Positions 33,403 to 44,956 of a stretch of 64,000 nucleotides of DNA are shown piece after piece (positions within the stretch are counted from its first letter, which is position 1; each line of letters opens with the position of its first letter). The position numbers and the translations under genes were made by a program. The notes beneath the pieces were generated by a model. It did no database searches. It was not told where the DNA came from and saw only the letters and a list, made by a program, of their open reading frames with translations. Source of the stretch: Adiantum capillus-veneris (taxonomy: Eukaryota; Streptophyta; Polypodiopsida; Polypodiales; Pteridaceae); the NCBI GenBank assembly GCA_014529385.2, contig CM043954.1, forward strand, positions 99,951,747 through 100,015,746. The letters are read 5' to 3'.

Positions 33403-36400
33403 CTAAACCTGCACATCCTCCGGTATGTGCCACATTGTCTCTTTGTAAGATTGTACATCTTCCTTGTCTTCTTCTTCACTAGATGATTCCAGGGCTTCAT
33501 GTTCACTTTGATCTTCACCTGTGTTTCTCTCTTCTTCCTCATCCATATCTTCGAGATCATTGTCTCCTCTTCTCTTAAACATTTTAATCCTTTTTCCTGC
33601 AATGGGAATCTTTACTTCTGTACCATCTAGTTCAGACAAGCTGTAAGTAGCATTTTCATGCACATGCTTTACAACATATGGTCCAAACCATCGTTTTGAG
33701 AACTTACGCATGACTGTATGCTGGTTATCAAGGCTACTATCATACACTAAAACCCAGTCACCTTTGTCAATTGCTTTGCTCCTGAGTCGATGTCGCTTAT
33801 CAAAATAGTCCTTGTTTTTCAACCTTGCATTTTTGAGTCGTTCTTTTGCAGCTTCAATGTCTCCAGGTCTTCTCTCTAGCTGTCTTATACGCAGTGCAAG
33901 GAGATCTTCCCTACTAAGCCCCTCTTGCCAAGGTAGTACATTCCATGTAGGAATTGTATCTTCAATCGGCATCACTGGCTTTTGACCATACATTAGCTCC
34001 GCAGGCATGTAGCCAGTTACTGAGCTATGTGTTGTACGATCAGCCCATAAAGCATATGGTAACAGTTTTGGCCACTCACCAATTCTTCCTTCGCAAGCCT
34101 TGGCCAAAGCTTTGATGATAGGAGGATGCCCTCTTTCACTCTTTCCATTGCCTTCAGGGTTGTAAGCTGTAGTAAGAGAAAGCTTGACCCCTAATCTAGA
34201 AAAGAACTCCCTTGCTTCTTCGGCATCCAGTTCACCTCGATCTGCAGTGATTTTTCCCACACAACCATAACGGCAAATCACCTCATCAAGAAGGAATTTG
34301 CACACAGCTTCTGTGGTCTTAGCTCTTAATGCTCTTCCTTCAACCTGGTTAGTTAGGTCCTCTCGTGCAAGAACCAAGTATCTCATCTGCCAGAGTCCTA
34401 AAGGCATCGTGACTAGATCCACAACCCATTTATAGTGCATGGCTAGTGGATATGTAGGGTGCAATCCATCACGATGTCGAACATTTGAATACATTTGACA
34501 AGTTACACATGACTCTACAAACTGAGATACATCTTTATACATACCCTTCCACCAGTATTTTTCTTTCAACTTGGAGAAGGTTGCCCACACACCCCTGTGT
34601 CCAGCCCATAGACTCTCATGAAACTCTTGCATGAGCTTTACTTGAGTCTCTTTTTTACATATAACCCATTGTGGTGTAGCACCCTTTTGTTTAGGATGCT
34701 TCCACAAGTAACCATCCCTTAAAAAGTACCCATATGCTTTCCTGCGTATTCTCTTGAATTCTTGTTCAGACCAATCATCCTGTTTTGTTAGAGTACTCAA
34801 GTACCTTCCAATAGAAAGCCAATCACCTTCATAAAGATCTTTCAAGAACAATTCAAGTGAATTAGTCATGCAGACATTGTTACCTTTGACATGAGAGATA
34901 GAATAGAATTTTGTGCCTACATCATCTCCCTCATCAATCATTTGTGACTCATCTTCATACCTTGCCCTTGATAGCATATCTGCCACTGTATTGTCTTTAC
35001 CTGCAATGTGCTTAAACTCGGGATTTAAGGACTTAATGTAGGCAATCCACCGCAACATAGCAATGTCTGGTGTTGAGCAGCTTGTAATCATCCCAAGAAG
35101 TGGTAGACAATCTGTTTCTACAACCACACATGCACCAATTAGGTACTCTTTCCCACTTTTCAAGGCTGTAACCATACCCCATAACTCTCTCTTTATCTGT
35201 GGATAGTTTCTTTGGCGAGCACTTAGTACCTTTGCTCCAAATCTTACCACATACCTGTGTCCTTCTTTGTCATCTTTCCCTATTGCCCATCCAATCCCTG
35301 TAGGACTGGTATCTACTGTCACAATCACTGGCCTTTGACACTCATAGTCTACCTTTCTTAAAGTCGTTGCTGACTGGAGTAACTCCTTTAGCTTTTTCAT
35401 GGATTTTACATGTGCTTCTGTCCATTTAAACTTTTGATTCTTTCTAAGCAGCTGATAAACAGGATCAGCTACATGTGCATAATGTGGAATCCAAATAACA
35501 TAGAAGACACATGCTCCCAGAAACCTTCTAACCTCAGTGATGCTAGTGCATGTTTCTTTCATTCTTTGGATGGCATCAACCTTTGATGGACAAGGTTTCC
35601 TACCATATGGCCCGCACATGTGCCCCACAATGAGCACTTCTTTGACACCAAACATAGACTTTTTCCCTGACAATGTAAGATTCACTTCTTCCAACCTAGA
35701 CAAAATTTTATCACAATCATTTATGTGATTTACCACAAACCTGCGACATCCCTTGAGATCCAAAGCTTCATCTTTGTCATTTTCTTCACATCCTTTGATA
35801 GGCAAATCATCAATGAAAGGCATTGTGATTTGAGGAATAAAGTCACGTAAGACCTTATTCATCCCATTCATCATATGTGCAACCGAGTTGGTTGCTCCCT
35901 GTGGCAAGGTACACATCCTTACCAAACCCAAAGGTGTCCTCATGGTTGTCAAGTCTCTGCTTTCGATTGCAAGCTGAAATTGATCATACCCTGAGTAGAG
36001 ATCCCCCATTGAGTAGATTGACCTCCCTGCAAACGCCTCTGCAAATTCATCCACAATTGGACCTGTTCCTACATTTCTAATTGTAACCTTGTTCACTGGT
36101 TGCATATCTTGGATGAAGCGTAGAGAACCATTCTTCTTTGGAACTGTGAACCACCTGTTTGAGTATGGAGCACAAGAAGGCTCCAAGATTCCCATTTTGA
36201 TTTTCTCATTCAGTAGCTCTACCAACTTTGGCAAATGAGCCTTTGGAACCGGAATAGGCCGCAGATTCCAAGGCACATGAGGTATTGTGAAAATTACCAT
36301 AGGAGCTACAATATAAGGATCAACACATCCTATCTCATGTGGCTCAAATGCAAAAGCCTTACCATGCTTTGAAAGCATTTCTTTGAAGCACTTTGTCTCC

Positions 36401-36990
36401 TCCTGTGTTAGAAACTCCTCGCAACCAATCTGCAACTCTTGAAAAGACTCCTTTGTGAAGGTATGCCCGATCTTTTTAGGATTCCGCAAACTTGGTTGTA
36501 AAGAAGCTTGTTCAATCTTTTCCCTGTTGTTGGGTGGTAAGGGTGAAGCTACTGGTTTCACCTTCTTTGCTACACTCTTGTATTTAGTTTCAACATGGAC
36601 TTCTGGGCCTACTGTTTGGCTTTCTTTAAAGGCTTCTATTACTTGATACATTTCCATAGAGCAAACTTCCACAACTTCATTTTCAAGATGCAAACTAGAC
36701 CTCATTATAGCATCAAGCTCACCCATAGTATCTACAAAAGAAACTTGTTCACACAAACCCAAAACATTTTCAGTAGGCTCTAGCAACCCACTCTTTTTCA
36801 TGCACATTTTTACATTATGCACATATTGCTTATCACATCTCTTCAAATCTTCAAGTTTTGTAAAACATACTGATCCATTCTTTGTTACCAAGGAGCTCTT
36901 TGAAAATGCTTCACCTATTTTTGGATCAGGCGAGACCCTTTTTCTTTCTGTACCACTGCAATCCCGCTTTACAATGGTACTTGGCCAAAA
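33403..36990 (-). CDS. G2 pol: reverse transcriptase, RNase H, integrase
   Basis: Minus strand, over 1,160 codons without a stop. RT has SRSIYSMGDLYSGYDQFQLA-type palm sequence (GDLYSGYDQF), LPQGATNSVAHMMNGM and catalytic FIDDLPIKG. RNase H begins VTVDTSPTGIGWAIG and ends DNTVADMLSRA. Integrase has the HHCC finger (HESLWAGHRG...CVTCQM) and core acidic residues (ITADRGELDAEE). A C-terminal basic domain binds DNA. No ATG need start it: upstream codons remain open to the GGGTTTT heptamer at 36,987-36,993, so it is probably made as a fusion with the protease ORF by -1 frameshifting. The RT motif FIDDLPIKG and the protease DHGSEIN resemble fungal gypsy elements more than typical plant chromoviruses (inference). 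Confidence 0.9.
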   Translation of the reverse strand, partial: FWPSTIVKRDCSGTERKRVSPDPKIGEAFSKSSLVTKNGSVCFTKLEDLKRCDKQYVHNVKMCMKKSGLLEPTENVLGLCEQVSFVDTMGELDAIMRSSLHLENEVVEVCSMEMYQVIEAFKESQTVGPEVHVETKYKSVAKKVKPVASPLPPNNREKIEQASLQPSLRNPKKIGHTFTKESFQELQIGCEEFLTQEETKCFKEMLSKHGKAFAFEPHEIGCVDPYIVAPMVIFTIPHVPWNLRPIPVPKAHLPKLVELLNEKIKMGILEPSCAPYSNRWFTVPKKNGSLRFIQDMQPVNKVTIRNVGTGPIVDEFAEAFAGRSIYSMGDLYSGYDQFQLAIESRDLTTMRTPLGLVRMCTLPQGATNSVAHMMNGMNKVLRDFIPQITMPFIDDLPIKGCEENDKDEALDLKGCRRFVVNHINDCDKILSRLEEVNLTLSGKKSMFGVKEVLIVGHMCGPYGRKPCPSKVDAIQRMKETCTSITEVRRFLGACVFYVIWIPHYAHVADPVYQLLRKNQKFKWTEAHVKSMKKLKELLQSATTLRKVDYECQRPVIVTVDTSPTGIGWAIGKDDKEGHRYVVRFGAKVLSARQRNYPQIKRELWGMVTALKSGKEYLIGACVVVETDCLPLLGMITSCSTPDIAMLRWIAYIKSLNPEFKHIAGKDNTVADMLSRARYEDESQMIDEGDDVGTKFYSISHVKGNNVCMTNSLELFLKDLYEGDWLSIGRYLSTLTKQDDWSEQEFKRIRRKAYGYFLRDGYLWKHPKQKGATPQWVICKKETQVKLMQEFHESLWAGHRGVWATFSKLKEKYWWKGMYKDVSQFVESCVTCQMYSNVRHRDGLHPTYPLAMHYKWVVDLVTMPLGLWQMRYLVLAREDLTNQVEGRALRAKTTEAVCKFLLDEVICRYGCVGKITADRGELDAEEAREFFSRLGVKLSLTTAYNPEGNGKSERGHPPIIKALAKACEGRIGEWPKLLPYALWADRTTHSSVTGYMPAELMYGQKPVMPIEDTIPTWNVLPWQEGLSREDLLALRIRQLERRPGDIEAAKERLKNARLKNKDYFDKRHRLRSKAIDKGDWVLVYDSSLDNQHTVMRKFSKRWFGPYVVKHVHENATYSLSELDGTEVKIPIAGKRIKMFKRRGDNDLEDMDEEEERNTGEDQSEHEALESSSEEEDKEDVQSYKETMWHIPEDVQV

Positions 36991-37616
36991 CCCATCATTT
37001 CTCTATGATCATGAAACTCTTTGCTCACCTTTGGTAGAGGGTGTTCTCTGAGGTTGTCACGATTTCTTTCATGGTTTACACAAACTGTGAGAAATTGGAC
37101 AGCACGTTTACCATCTTTGCTACGTATCCTAGCATATGCTGAACCATCGTCCATTACCTTTGTTTCCATTCGAACTCCCACAATGTAGGGCTGTCCAAGG
37201 ATGAGATGATATGAAGATGTATCCTGTACAAAGAAGTTTTGGTCAATCTTTACATCACCTATTGTCACCTTCACACCTGGACATGATGCATACAATTCAC
37301 CGGATGAATTGTTTGCCACTTTTACCATCCAACCATGATCTGTGTCCATTGGCCATTTGCACTTGTTGTAGAGACTCTTTGACATTATGTTTATTTCTGA
37401 ACCATGGTCAATCAAGGCAACAAATGGCTCTTCAAGATCACCTACTTTGACCAAAGTTTCTGTAGTAGCCCTTGCCCAATGACTTCGTGAATAGTAACTC
37501 CTAGGAATATCTTCAACTTCTTCATCATCATTTGAGAAATGCACTTGCTTCACTCTCCCACTAGATTGGTAGCATCCTACCACAGCTCCATCATTCTCCT
37601 TATTTTGCAGTTGCAT
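36969..37616 (-). CDS. G2 aspartic protease ORF
   Basis: 215 codons on the minus strand from ATG 37,616. Residues about 65-90 read FVALIDHGSEINIMS, the retropepsin active site as D-H-G-S. ILGQPYIVGVRME about 75 residues later is the ILG flap/psi-loop element. There is no gag sequence upstream. The start overlaps a 41-bp direct duplication (37,572 and 37,613, GCATCCTACCACAGCTCCAT). It ends with TAA at 36,971-36,969, 16 bases past a slippery heptamer. Confidence 0.8.
   Translation of the reverse strand: MQLQNKENDGAVVGCYQSSGRVKQVHFSNDDEEVEDIPRSYYSRSHWARATTETLVKVGDLEEPFVALIDHGSEINIMSKSLYNKCKWPMDTDHGWMVKVANNSSGELYASCPGVKVTIGDVKIDQNFFVQDTSSYHLILGQPYIVGVRMETKVMDDGSAYARIRSKDGKRAVQFLTVCVNHERNRDNLREHPLPKVSKEFHDHREMMGFGQVPL
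36987..36993 (-). promoter_or_regulatory. Putative -1 frameshift site G GGT TTT
   Basis: Within the protease ORF the minus strand reads ATG GGT TTT GGC, giving the X XXY YYZ heptamer G GGT TTT in the correct phase. A -1 slip enters exactly the pol frame, which has no upstream ATG. The zero-frame stop follows 16 bases later. Confidence 0.6.
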
Positions 37617-37660
37617 CCTACCACAGCTCCATCATTCTCCTTATTTTGCAGTTGCATCAA

Positions 37661-38783
37661 TGTAGAACACATCTTACTTGAAACCCTTCGGCACCATTAT
37701 TGATGGGAGAGAGAAGAAGAGGGGAGAATTCAACGTTGATTGATACGCCAAGTACAACACCTTCTTTGATTAGAGTTGATCCTCCAAGGATGGCGTACAA
37801 GAATGGCTAGTTTTCCTCTAGGAGAAAGTGTAGGCTTGGGCTTATGTTAATGGGGCTAAGTACAATTAGGCATTACTACTCACTCCCTCAAGAATTCCTC
37901 TCATCAATGGCTTGAATGCTTGAGTTCCTTCCAAGGAAGAAGAGGTCCCCTTTTATAGGTGAAGGGAACCCACAAGGGTTTACACAAGAAGAGAGGAGCC
38001 AGTGTGAACAGGAATTGGAAAAGTTGGAAATGAGCTGTCCCTGCATGATGTGGGCAGACTGGGGTCCAGTATTTTGATCATATCTCCTCAACCGTAGCTC
38101 CAAAAAAGTAAAAATATGGGCAGAAACTTCAGCTCATTAGCTACGATTTTCATTTTAAAATCATTCTCCAATTCGGATTGGAACCTTGTGTAAAAAATTC
38201 ATCAAAATAGGGTCCATTTCTGGCAGCAAAAGTCTTCATGTGGTCCCCTTAGCCTAGACTTTCATTTGATTCCAAAGGACACCTCATGCCATATGAAATC
38301 ATGACATTGCTCCTTGACAAAGTTTTGTAATCATGTTTGCAATAATGCATTAAAATAAGTGTATCTTTGAAATCATGCCACCTAGTGTCCCACTAGGATT
38401 TGATTCTCTCCTAGTAGCTATTTAAAAAGAAATATAAGAAAAGTATAAAAAATACATAGAATATATATATATTGGAGTTTACCCTAGATATAGGATCTAG
38501 CTAGGGTGTGAGATGATAATGAAATAGTAGAAATAAAGAATCAATGCTTTTTTTGCCCCAAGTTAAAGAGGCGGAGCTATTGACACTTTTCCCATAGTAT
38601 TTTTTCTGATGGTAAAGTAAGAATACATTACCCTTGAGATAAATAATAAGATGAGATAGAAAGCTTATTTTTATACTTACATATGCATATGTACATTATA
38701 GGAAATATAATTATGTATCTAAAAAAAATACAAGATAGATTTTGTAGCATGCGTTCCCACTATGTACGTGTCACAGCACGACA
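37661..38783 (-). repeat. 5' LTR of G2
   Basis: 1,123 bp, nearly identical to 32,270-33,392 (visible differences such as TTAACC/TTAGCC, CATGCTTG/CATGTTTG, GGCGAAG/GGCGGAG). Its inner side is followed on the minus strand by TTGATGCAACTGC rather than a tRNA primer site. Confidence 0.95.
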
Positions 38784-39287
<504 letters not shown>

Positions 39288-41333
39288 ATGGCTAGCACAA
39301 AGGCCACTGCAAGGAAGGTGGGCAAGGGACCAGGGTTAGCAGCTAAGGCAAGTAGCAGATCTGCAACCCCAAAAAAGAGACCTGGAAAACCAAGTAAAAT
39401 TTTGAAAGGTCCAAGGGTGAAGAAGTTATAGAGCTTCATGGGACTTTTCAGAGAAATTAGGAAGGCATAGAAATGTGTTGATTTGTGCATACCAAAGCTG
39501 CCCTTTCAGAGGATGGTGAGGTCCATTTGTGAAGAAGCTACCTGGGGCACTAAAAGGTGGAAAGTGGTTGCACTGATGGCTCTATAGGAAGCAGCAGAGG
39601 ACTTCCTGCTTGAGTACTTCAGTGACATGACCATTGTAGCAGCCTATGCCCACAGGGTGACTGTAATGAACAAAGACAGTGAGACACTAAAAAGGGTAAG
39701 GTGGAGGTATGACAAAGTTCTGGTCCCCAATGTCTGCAGGGATAAGAAAATGAGGAAAATTTTTCTATACCCCCCTGAGCTATTTCCACAAGTCACAGTT
39801 GTAGATGTCACACATGATTAATACAAGGGCAAGGGCAGAGACTGTTGCTCGCCAAACAGAAGACATAAGGGAAGCAGAGCTTAAGGAGAAAGACAAATTA
39901 GCAGTGGAGTCCCAGAGGCAAAGAGAATGCAATGTGACACTATCCATAGATGCAAGCAACAAAGATACTCTACTTTCAATGAAGGATGGTTTGTTGCAGA
40001 GATACTATCTATAGATGGAGCCAGAAATCTGGCTCTGGATACAATGGACATTAATATATTGTTGGATCCAGATGCTCAGATATCAGATACAATTATCTAT
40101 GTTTGTCTTAAGTAAGTTTTAATATTTTGCTAACTTTGAAAACTCAAATGGTACGTGTACTATCTCAAGTACACTCCCTGCAGTTTGATCAAAAGTCAAC
40201 TTCCACCGCACACCCACACGGAGGTGTTTCTTCTTGATCCACAAATGTCAATGATTATTAGACGGAAGAATAGTCCATCTGGCACATTCGAGAGTTGGTT
40301 TCTCCACTGTGCTATGCTGGAAGTAAATCATTTTTCCTTATGAGAACAACCATCACTGGAGTCTCATATGCCTTGATGTTGAGCAACCAACAGTGTGGGT
40401 GTTCAATTCAATAAAAGGAACCCACCCTGAAATTAGGCTGTAAGTGTTATGTATCAGAAAGGGTTTCTTATAGATATCCATGTAAATTTGAAAGCCTCAA
40501 GCTAACATCCTGATACTCCTTTGTGCAGTTGTATAAAGAGATTATTGCTTGCTTATGGCAAGCTATGTGGAAGGTATGAACTATACAAAGCCCCAATCAA
40601 AGATGTGCATGTAACAAATCAAATCGATGCAACTTCTTGCAGCTGGAGATGTCTTCTCCATGCAGAATATGTCCTGCAAAGCTACTTTGCATTAAAACCT
40701 TTCATGACTAAGGTAACCATTTGGCAATGCGTTCAGTCAATTTTGGTTTTCTTTATACAAGACTTCTCACCATGTGGTCTTTCAATTTTGCAGAGTGTTG
40801 TGCAAAACTACACATATGATTATTTGCAAAGATATCGGGCAAGTCTAATACAACACCTGCTCACTATGTCGAACCCCAGAGAAGCTGAAGATAGCTGCTT
40901 GGATGACCGCACAATTGATATGACAATACATGACGAGCAACCACAAGAAGCCCCTGCATCAAATACAATGGAATCACAACGGGCCGAGGGGGTCATACCA
41001 GCCGAAGATGAAAGAGTCGAGGATGAAGAAAGGTCAAATGAGAATATGCAAGGTGCTAGTGTACAAGCAGAGGGGCTTATGGAGGAGACAATGAAAGAGA
41101 CAAGTAGGCCAGTGGAGAAGCCAAAAGAGCCCATGGAGGAAACCCTGGATGAGGCAAGGATGGATGAGGAAATCAGGCTTACGGATGAGCAATCCGGCCA
41201 ATGGAGGATCCCCAAAAGGATATGGATGATGCAAGCCGGCCAATGGAGGGAGAGGAAAAGACCTTGGAGGAACACAGAATATATTAAATCAAGATTAAAC
41301 CCATGTATATATTATACAATCTCCTTAACATGA
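39288..41333 (+). pseudogene. Histone H3-like / Ulp1-like (C48) protease fusion, copy B
   Basis: ATG 39,288 gives MASTKATARKVGKG, an H3-type tail. One frame to 39,821 spells the H3 fold: REIRKA-stop-KCVDL, PKLPFQRMVRSI, L-stop-EAAEDFLLEYFSD and AAYAHRVTVMNKD. The three in-frame stops (TAG at 39,429, 39,468, 39,585) are all one base from CAG. The last two fall exactly where H3 has Gln (KYQKS and ALQEAAE). A charged linker follows, then the Ulp1-like domain: NILLDPDAQISDTIIY (to about 40,110, GTAAG donor), NNHHWSLICLDVEQPTVWVF with NSI (His at 40,354; Asn where Asp is usual), and NQIDATSCSWR (Gln and Cys near 40,620-40,645). An acidic Glu-rich tail ends at 41,333. A one-base indel lies just before HHW. 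Both domains in the same order as at 5,110-7,120 supports a real fusion gene. Confidence 0.78.
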
Positions 41334-41675
41334 AATACATGTAATATGTGCACATATATACAAACCCGGTACACAAATTTTGACCATGGGGATCTCTTAT
41401 TTGTATGAAATCTATCCAATGTAATATACATTAACAAATAATAAATCATCATGAAAAAATAATCATACAAATCACAAAACGAATAATCATGGAGCAACAC
41501 ATTGGAATAATAGATCATCTTAATCATATAATAAATATTCACAAATCATCATGGAATAACATTACAGCATCATGGAACACATCCATGAAATAATAGATAT
41601 CTCAAGCACAATATATCATGAAAAAAGTCATGACATCATGCAACAAACATCTAAACCGTTGTGAATCAATATGGA
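41334..41675. repeat. AT-rich minisatellite, left part
   Basis: Degenerate repeats of an ATCATGGAACAAC / ATCATAGAATAATAAA type unit. The same DNA resumes at 46,151 after the retroelement, so the element lies inside this array. Confidence 0.6.
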
Positions 41676-44196
41676 ATAAGCAAAAGAAAGACGACACATA
41701 TCGTATGTGTGTCGACTACAGAGCACTAAATAGGATCACTATCAAGAATAGGTTTCCCATTCCACGGGTAGAAGACCTATTTGATAAGCTACAAGGGTCG
41801 ACCTACTTCAGTAGGATTGACCTAAACGTGGCTATCATCAAATAAAGATAGTTGATCAAGACATTTTAAAGACCGCATTTCGCACTAACTTTGGTCTTTA
41901 CAAATACATTGTCATGCCTTTTGGCTTGATCAATGCACCAACCACATTTAACCACTTGATGGAGAAGCTATTCTGGCCTCATCAAACCTTTACTGGAGTG
42001 TTCTTTGAGGGTATAATCATCTACTCTAATTCACTAGATGAACACAAGCAACACCTCTAGGTAATATTCCAAGTTTGACGAGAGAATACACTTTATATTA
42101 ATCGAAAGAAAAGTGAGTTTTTCTTACAAGAGATTCAGTATTTAGGTCACATTATCTCAATAAAAGGATGGCCTAATCCAAGTAATCTACATGAAATAAG
42201 AAGCTTTATAGGTATGTGTGCATACTATAGATGCTTCATAGAAAAGTTCTCATAGATCGAAGGACCATTGCATGACCTAACAAAGAAAAAAGATAGGTAT
42301 ACATGGCCTACCAAGGAGAACAATGCTTTCAAAAATCTTGATGAAAATCTTATCTCTCAACCTATGCTTACACTGCCGGATCTCTCAAAACCATTTGAGG
42401 TCCAATGCCACACTTGTGGCGAATGCCTTGGAGCTATTTTACTCCAAAAAGGGCAAGCCGTAGCCTACAAAATTGGAAGGCTTAATCCTGTTGAGAAGTC
42501 TCTAGGCATATATGAAAAGGAGCTCCTTGCACTTCTACATGCCTGAGACTCGTGGAAGCACTATTTATTGGGGACTCCTTTCATTCTGCGGACGGATCAC
42601 CAAAGCCTTAAGTACTTCATGACGTAGACCAAGCTCTCTAACAAACAAATGAGGTGGAAAAGTTTTCTTTTTCAATTTCATTTTCATAGTGTTCACACTG
42701 CTCGCAAGCATAATCAAGTAGCCGATGCACTCTCAAGACAACCGAGAGTGAATGCGGTTTCCATAGCAACTCACAATGATCTATCTTCTATGATAGATGA
42801 GTATGCTATTGATCCAAATTTTAGAGATGTGATTTTAGCCCTTGCACTAGGGAAGAAAGAAGAACCATTTACCTTACAAGATGATTATCTTCTCTATGGA
42901 GATAGACTATGTGTTACTAACTCACTACGTGAGAAAGTAATGTATGAATCTCAGGCTCCTCTTTATGCGGGGCATAGAGGGATTTAGTCTACCCTAAAAG
43001 GGATAGAAACATATTTCTATTGGCCTGGCATGAAAGCAAACATACAAGACTATGCTTCTAAATGTGCAGTATGCCAAAAGATGAAGTTTGACAGAGGGAA
43101 GCAACCTGGATTTCTTCAACCTTTGCCAATCCCTAATTACCATGGGAGAGCATATCCATGGATTTTATCTTTGGATTTCCCAAGTCTAGAATATGGATGA
43201 TAGTAAGACAGGTTCAACAAACAAGATCATTTTATACCTGTCAAAAAGACTATCAAAGCCCATCAAATGGCAACCCTCTTCATATCACAGATCTCCAAGT
43301 ACCATGGCTTGCCAATGTCCATAGTGTTGGATAGAGATCCTAGAGTGACCAATAATTTTTGGAAGGGTCTCTTTGAGAAGTTAGGGACAAGGCTGAACTT
43401 CTCTTCAACCTATCACCTACAAACTTGGATGGCCAAAGTGAAATAGCTAACCTAACAATTCTTGATCTACTAAAAGCCTATGTAACGGAAGTACATGAAA
43501 GGTCCAAATGGGATAAGTACTTACTGTTAGTGGAGTATGCCTACAATAACACTATACATACCTCCATCGAGAAATCACCTTTTGAGGTAATTGAGGGAAG
43601 ATCTAAAAGTCCCCTGCTACTTAAGGTACACGGGAAGATCTTCGCTGCAGATGAGTATAGCAGAGACCTACAAGAATCTTGCCAAAAGATTAAGGATTCT
43701 ATCTCTATCTCACAGCAAAGGAAAAAGGCTAATGCTGGTAAGCACAAAAGATCTCAAGCCTCCCAAGGCTTGACTAAGGCACACAACGGGCAAGAATCCT
43801 ATGGGACACCAAAAGTACTATGCTACATTAGCAAAAAGGTACTATGGTCCCTTCCAGATTCTTAGATCAATCAATGAGATGGCCTATCAAATCAAGTTGC
43901 CTAGTCATTGGCTCATACACAATGCTTTCCATGTGAGCCTACTAAAGCCTTACAAAGGAGAGCCACCTCAAGAACCAACTATTAAGACCCACCGGAGATC
44001 AAGGACCAAGAAGAGGTGATGCGGCCCGAGTCCATTCTCCGACTTGAAGACAAGGTATTGAGAGGGGGTAAGATTATCCGATGGTATCTTATTAAGTTTA
44101 ATAACTATCCTTTTGAAGATGCTAGATGGATGCAAGGCATACAATTAAAGGATAACCTAAACCTTGTCAATGCTTACAATGCTTCCCTAGAGTAAG
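41676..44196 (+). pseudogene. G3 pol remnant (RT, RNase H, integrase, chromodomain)
   Basis: RT motifs [20 protein letters not shown] and MPFGLINAPTTF; the catalytic box is degraded to FFEGIIIY where G1 has FFDDIIIY. RNase H reads VQCHTCGECLGAILLQKG, ending KHNQVADALSRQ. The integrase HHCC and core follow. The chromodomain, near 44,080-44,190, reads YLIKFNNYPFEDARWM. Several stops, for example TAG within FMT-stop-TKLSNKQMRW where Gln is expected. Confidence 0.85.
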
Positions 44197-44267
44197 CAAA
44201 TGTAAAAATGTTTAAATGAACAAAGTTTTTGTCTTATAAGACTCTCTTTTTCTTTATTGTGCACAAA

Positions 44268-44918
44268 TGTTAAGAAGTGTGCATGCTTAGGATCATGTTT
44301 GTGGAGACAACGTCTCTCGAACACCAAGTAGAGCTTGTCACTCTACCATGGAAGATTGATACGGACTAATGTGCAGACATGCTTGTGGCAACTAACGCTC
44401 TCAAGCACCAAATGGACTAGTCATTCATTCTGGGATGATGTCGTAGGGTAAAATAGGGATCATCTACCCCCGCTGGCAAACCGACTAATGACTAGGCTTT
44501 ATCTTCTCTACCTCATAGTCAAGGATGACTATGATTTCAACAGAGACGTAATATCATAATAACTAATATCTAATTCTCCTAAATGATTTTCTCATGCTAA
44601 ACTAGTCATTTAATATGGGGAAGTACTAGGGGAGAAAAAGCTAGAATATTGGTTAGGCTGGTAGACTGATCATAGTAGGGATCCAAAGGAGGGAAAATAG
44701 GGATCCAATGGAGGAGGCATTTGCAAAAAAACAATGTGCATCAATGGGCTTTAAAGACCCTAAGGTTCATTACATTAAGACTTCTAAAATGCTGAGGTTT
44801 CAAAATTAAATAAAATCTTCAATGGTTAGGGAAAATTGGATGCTTGTGGGAAGACTCAAAAGTCTTCCCACATCCCTATACAGGAGGGGGCGAGCCATAT
44901 TTGTAGGGGATGAGAGAG

Positions 44919-44956
<38 letters not shown>

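Larger units (their letters stand above)
32270..38783 (-). mobile_element. Young gypsy-type LTR element G2 lacking gag
   Basis: Two 1,123-bp LTRs (32,270-33,392 and 37,661-38,783) differ at only a handful of positions. The minus-strand order is 5' LTR, protease ORF, pol ORF, polypurine tract AGAGGGGGTGGA (33,393-33,404), 3' LTR. No gag and no recognisable primer site exist between the 5' LTR and the protease ORF. No matching target duplication is visible (ATCAA before, ACGCG after). The pol ORF is intact over 1,162 codons. Confidence 0.9.

Noticed and set aside
39288-39821. An ordinary canonical histone H3 or CENH3 gene
   Set aside because: Only the tail start and core motifs match, the rest is highly divergent, three stops are present, and a protease domain follows in both copies.
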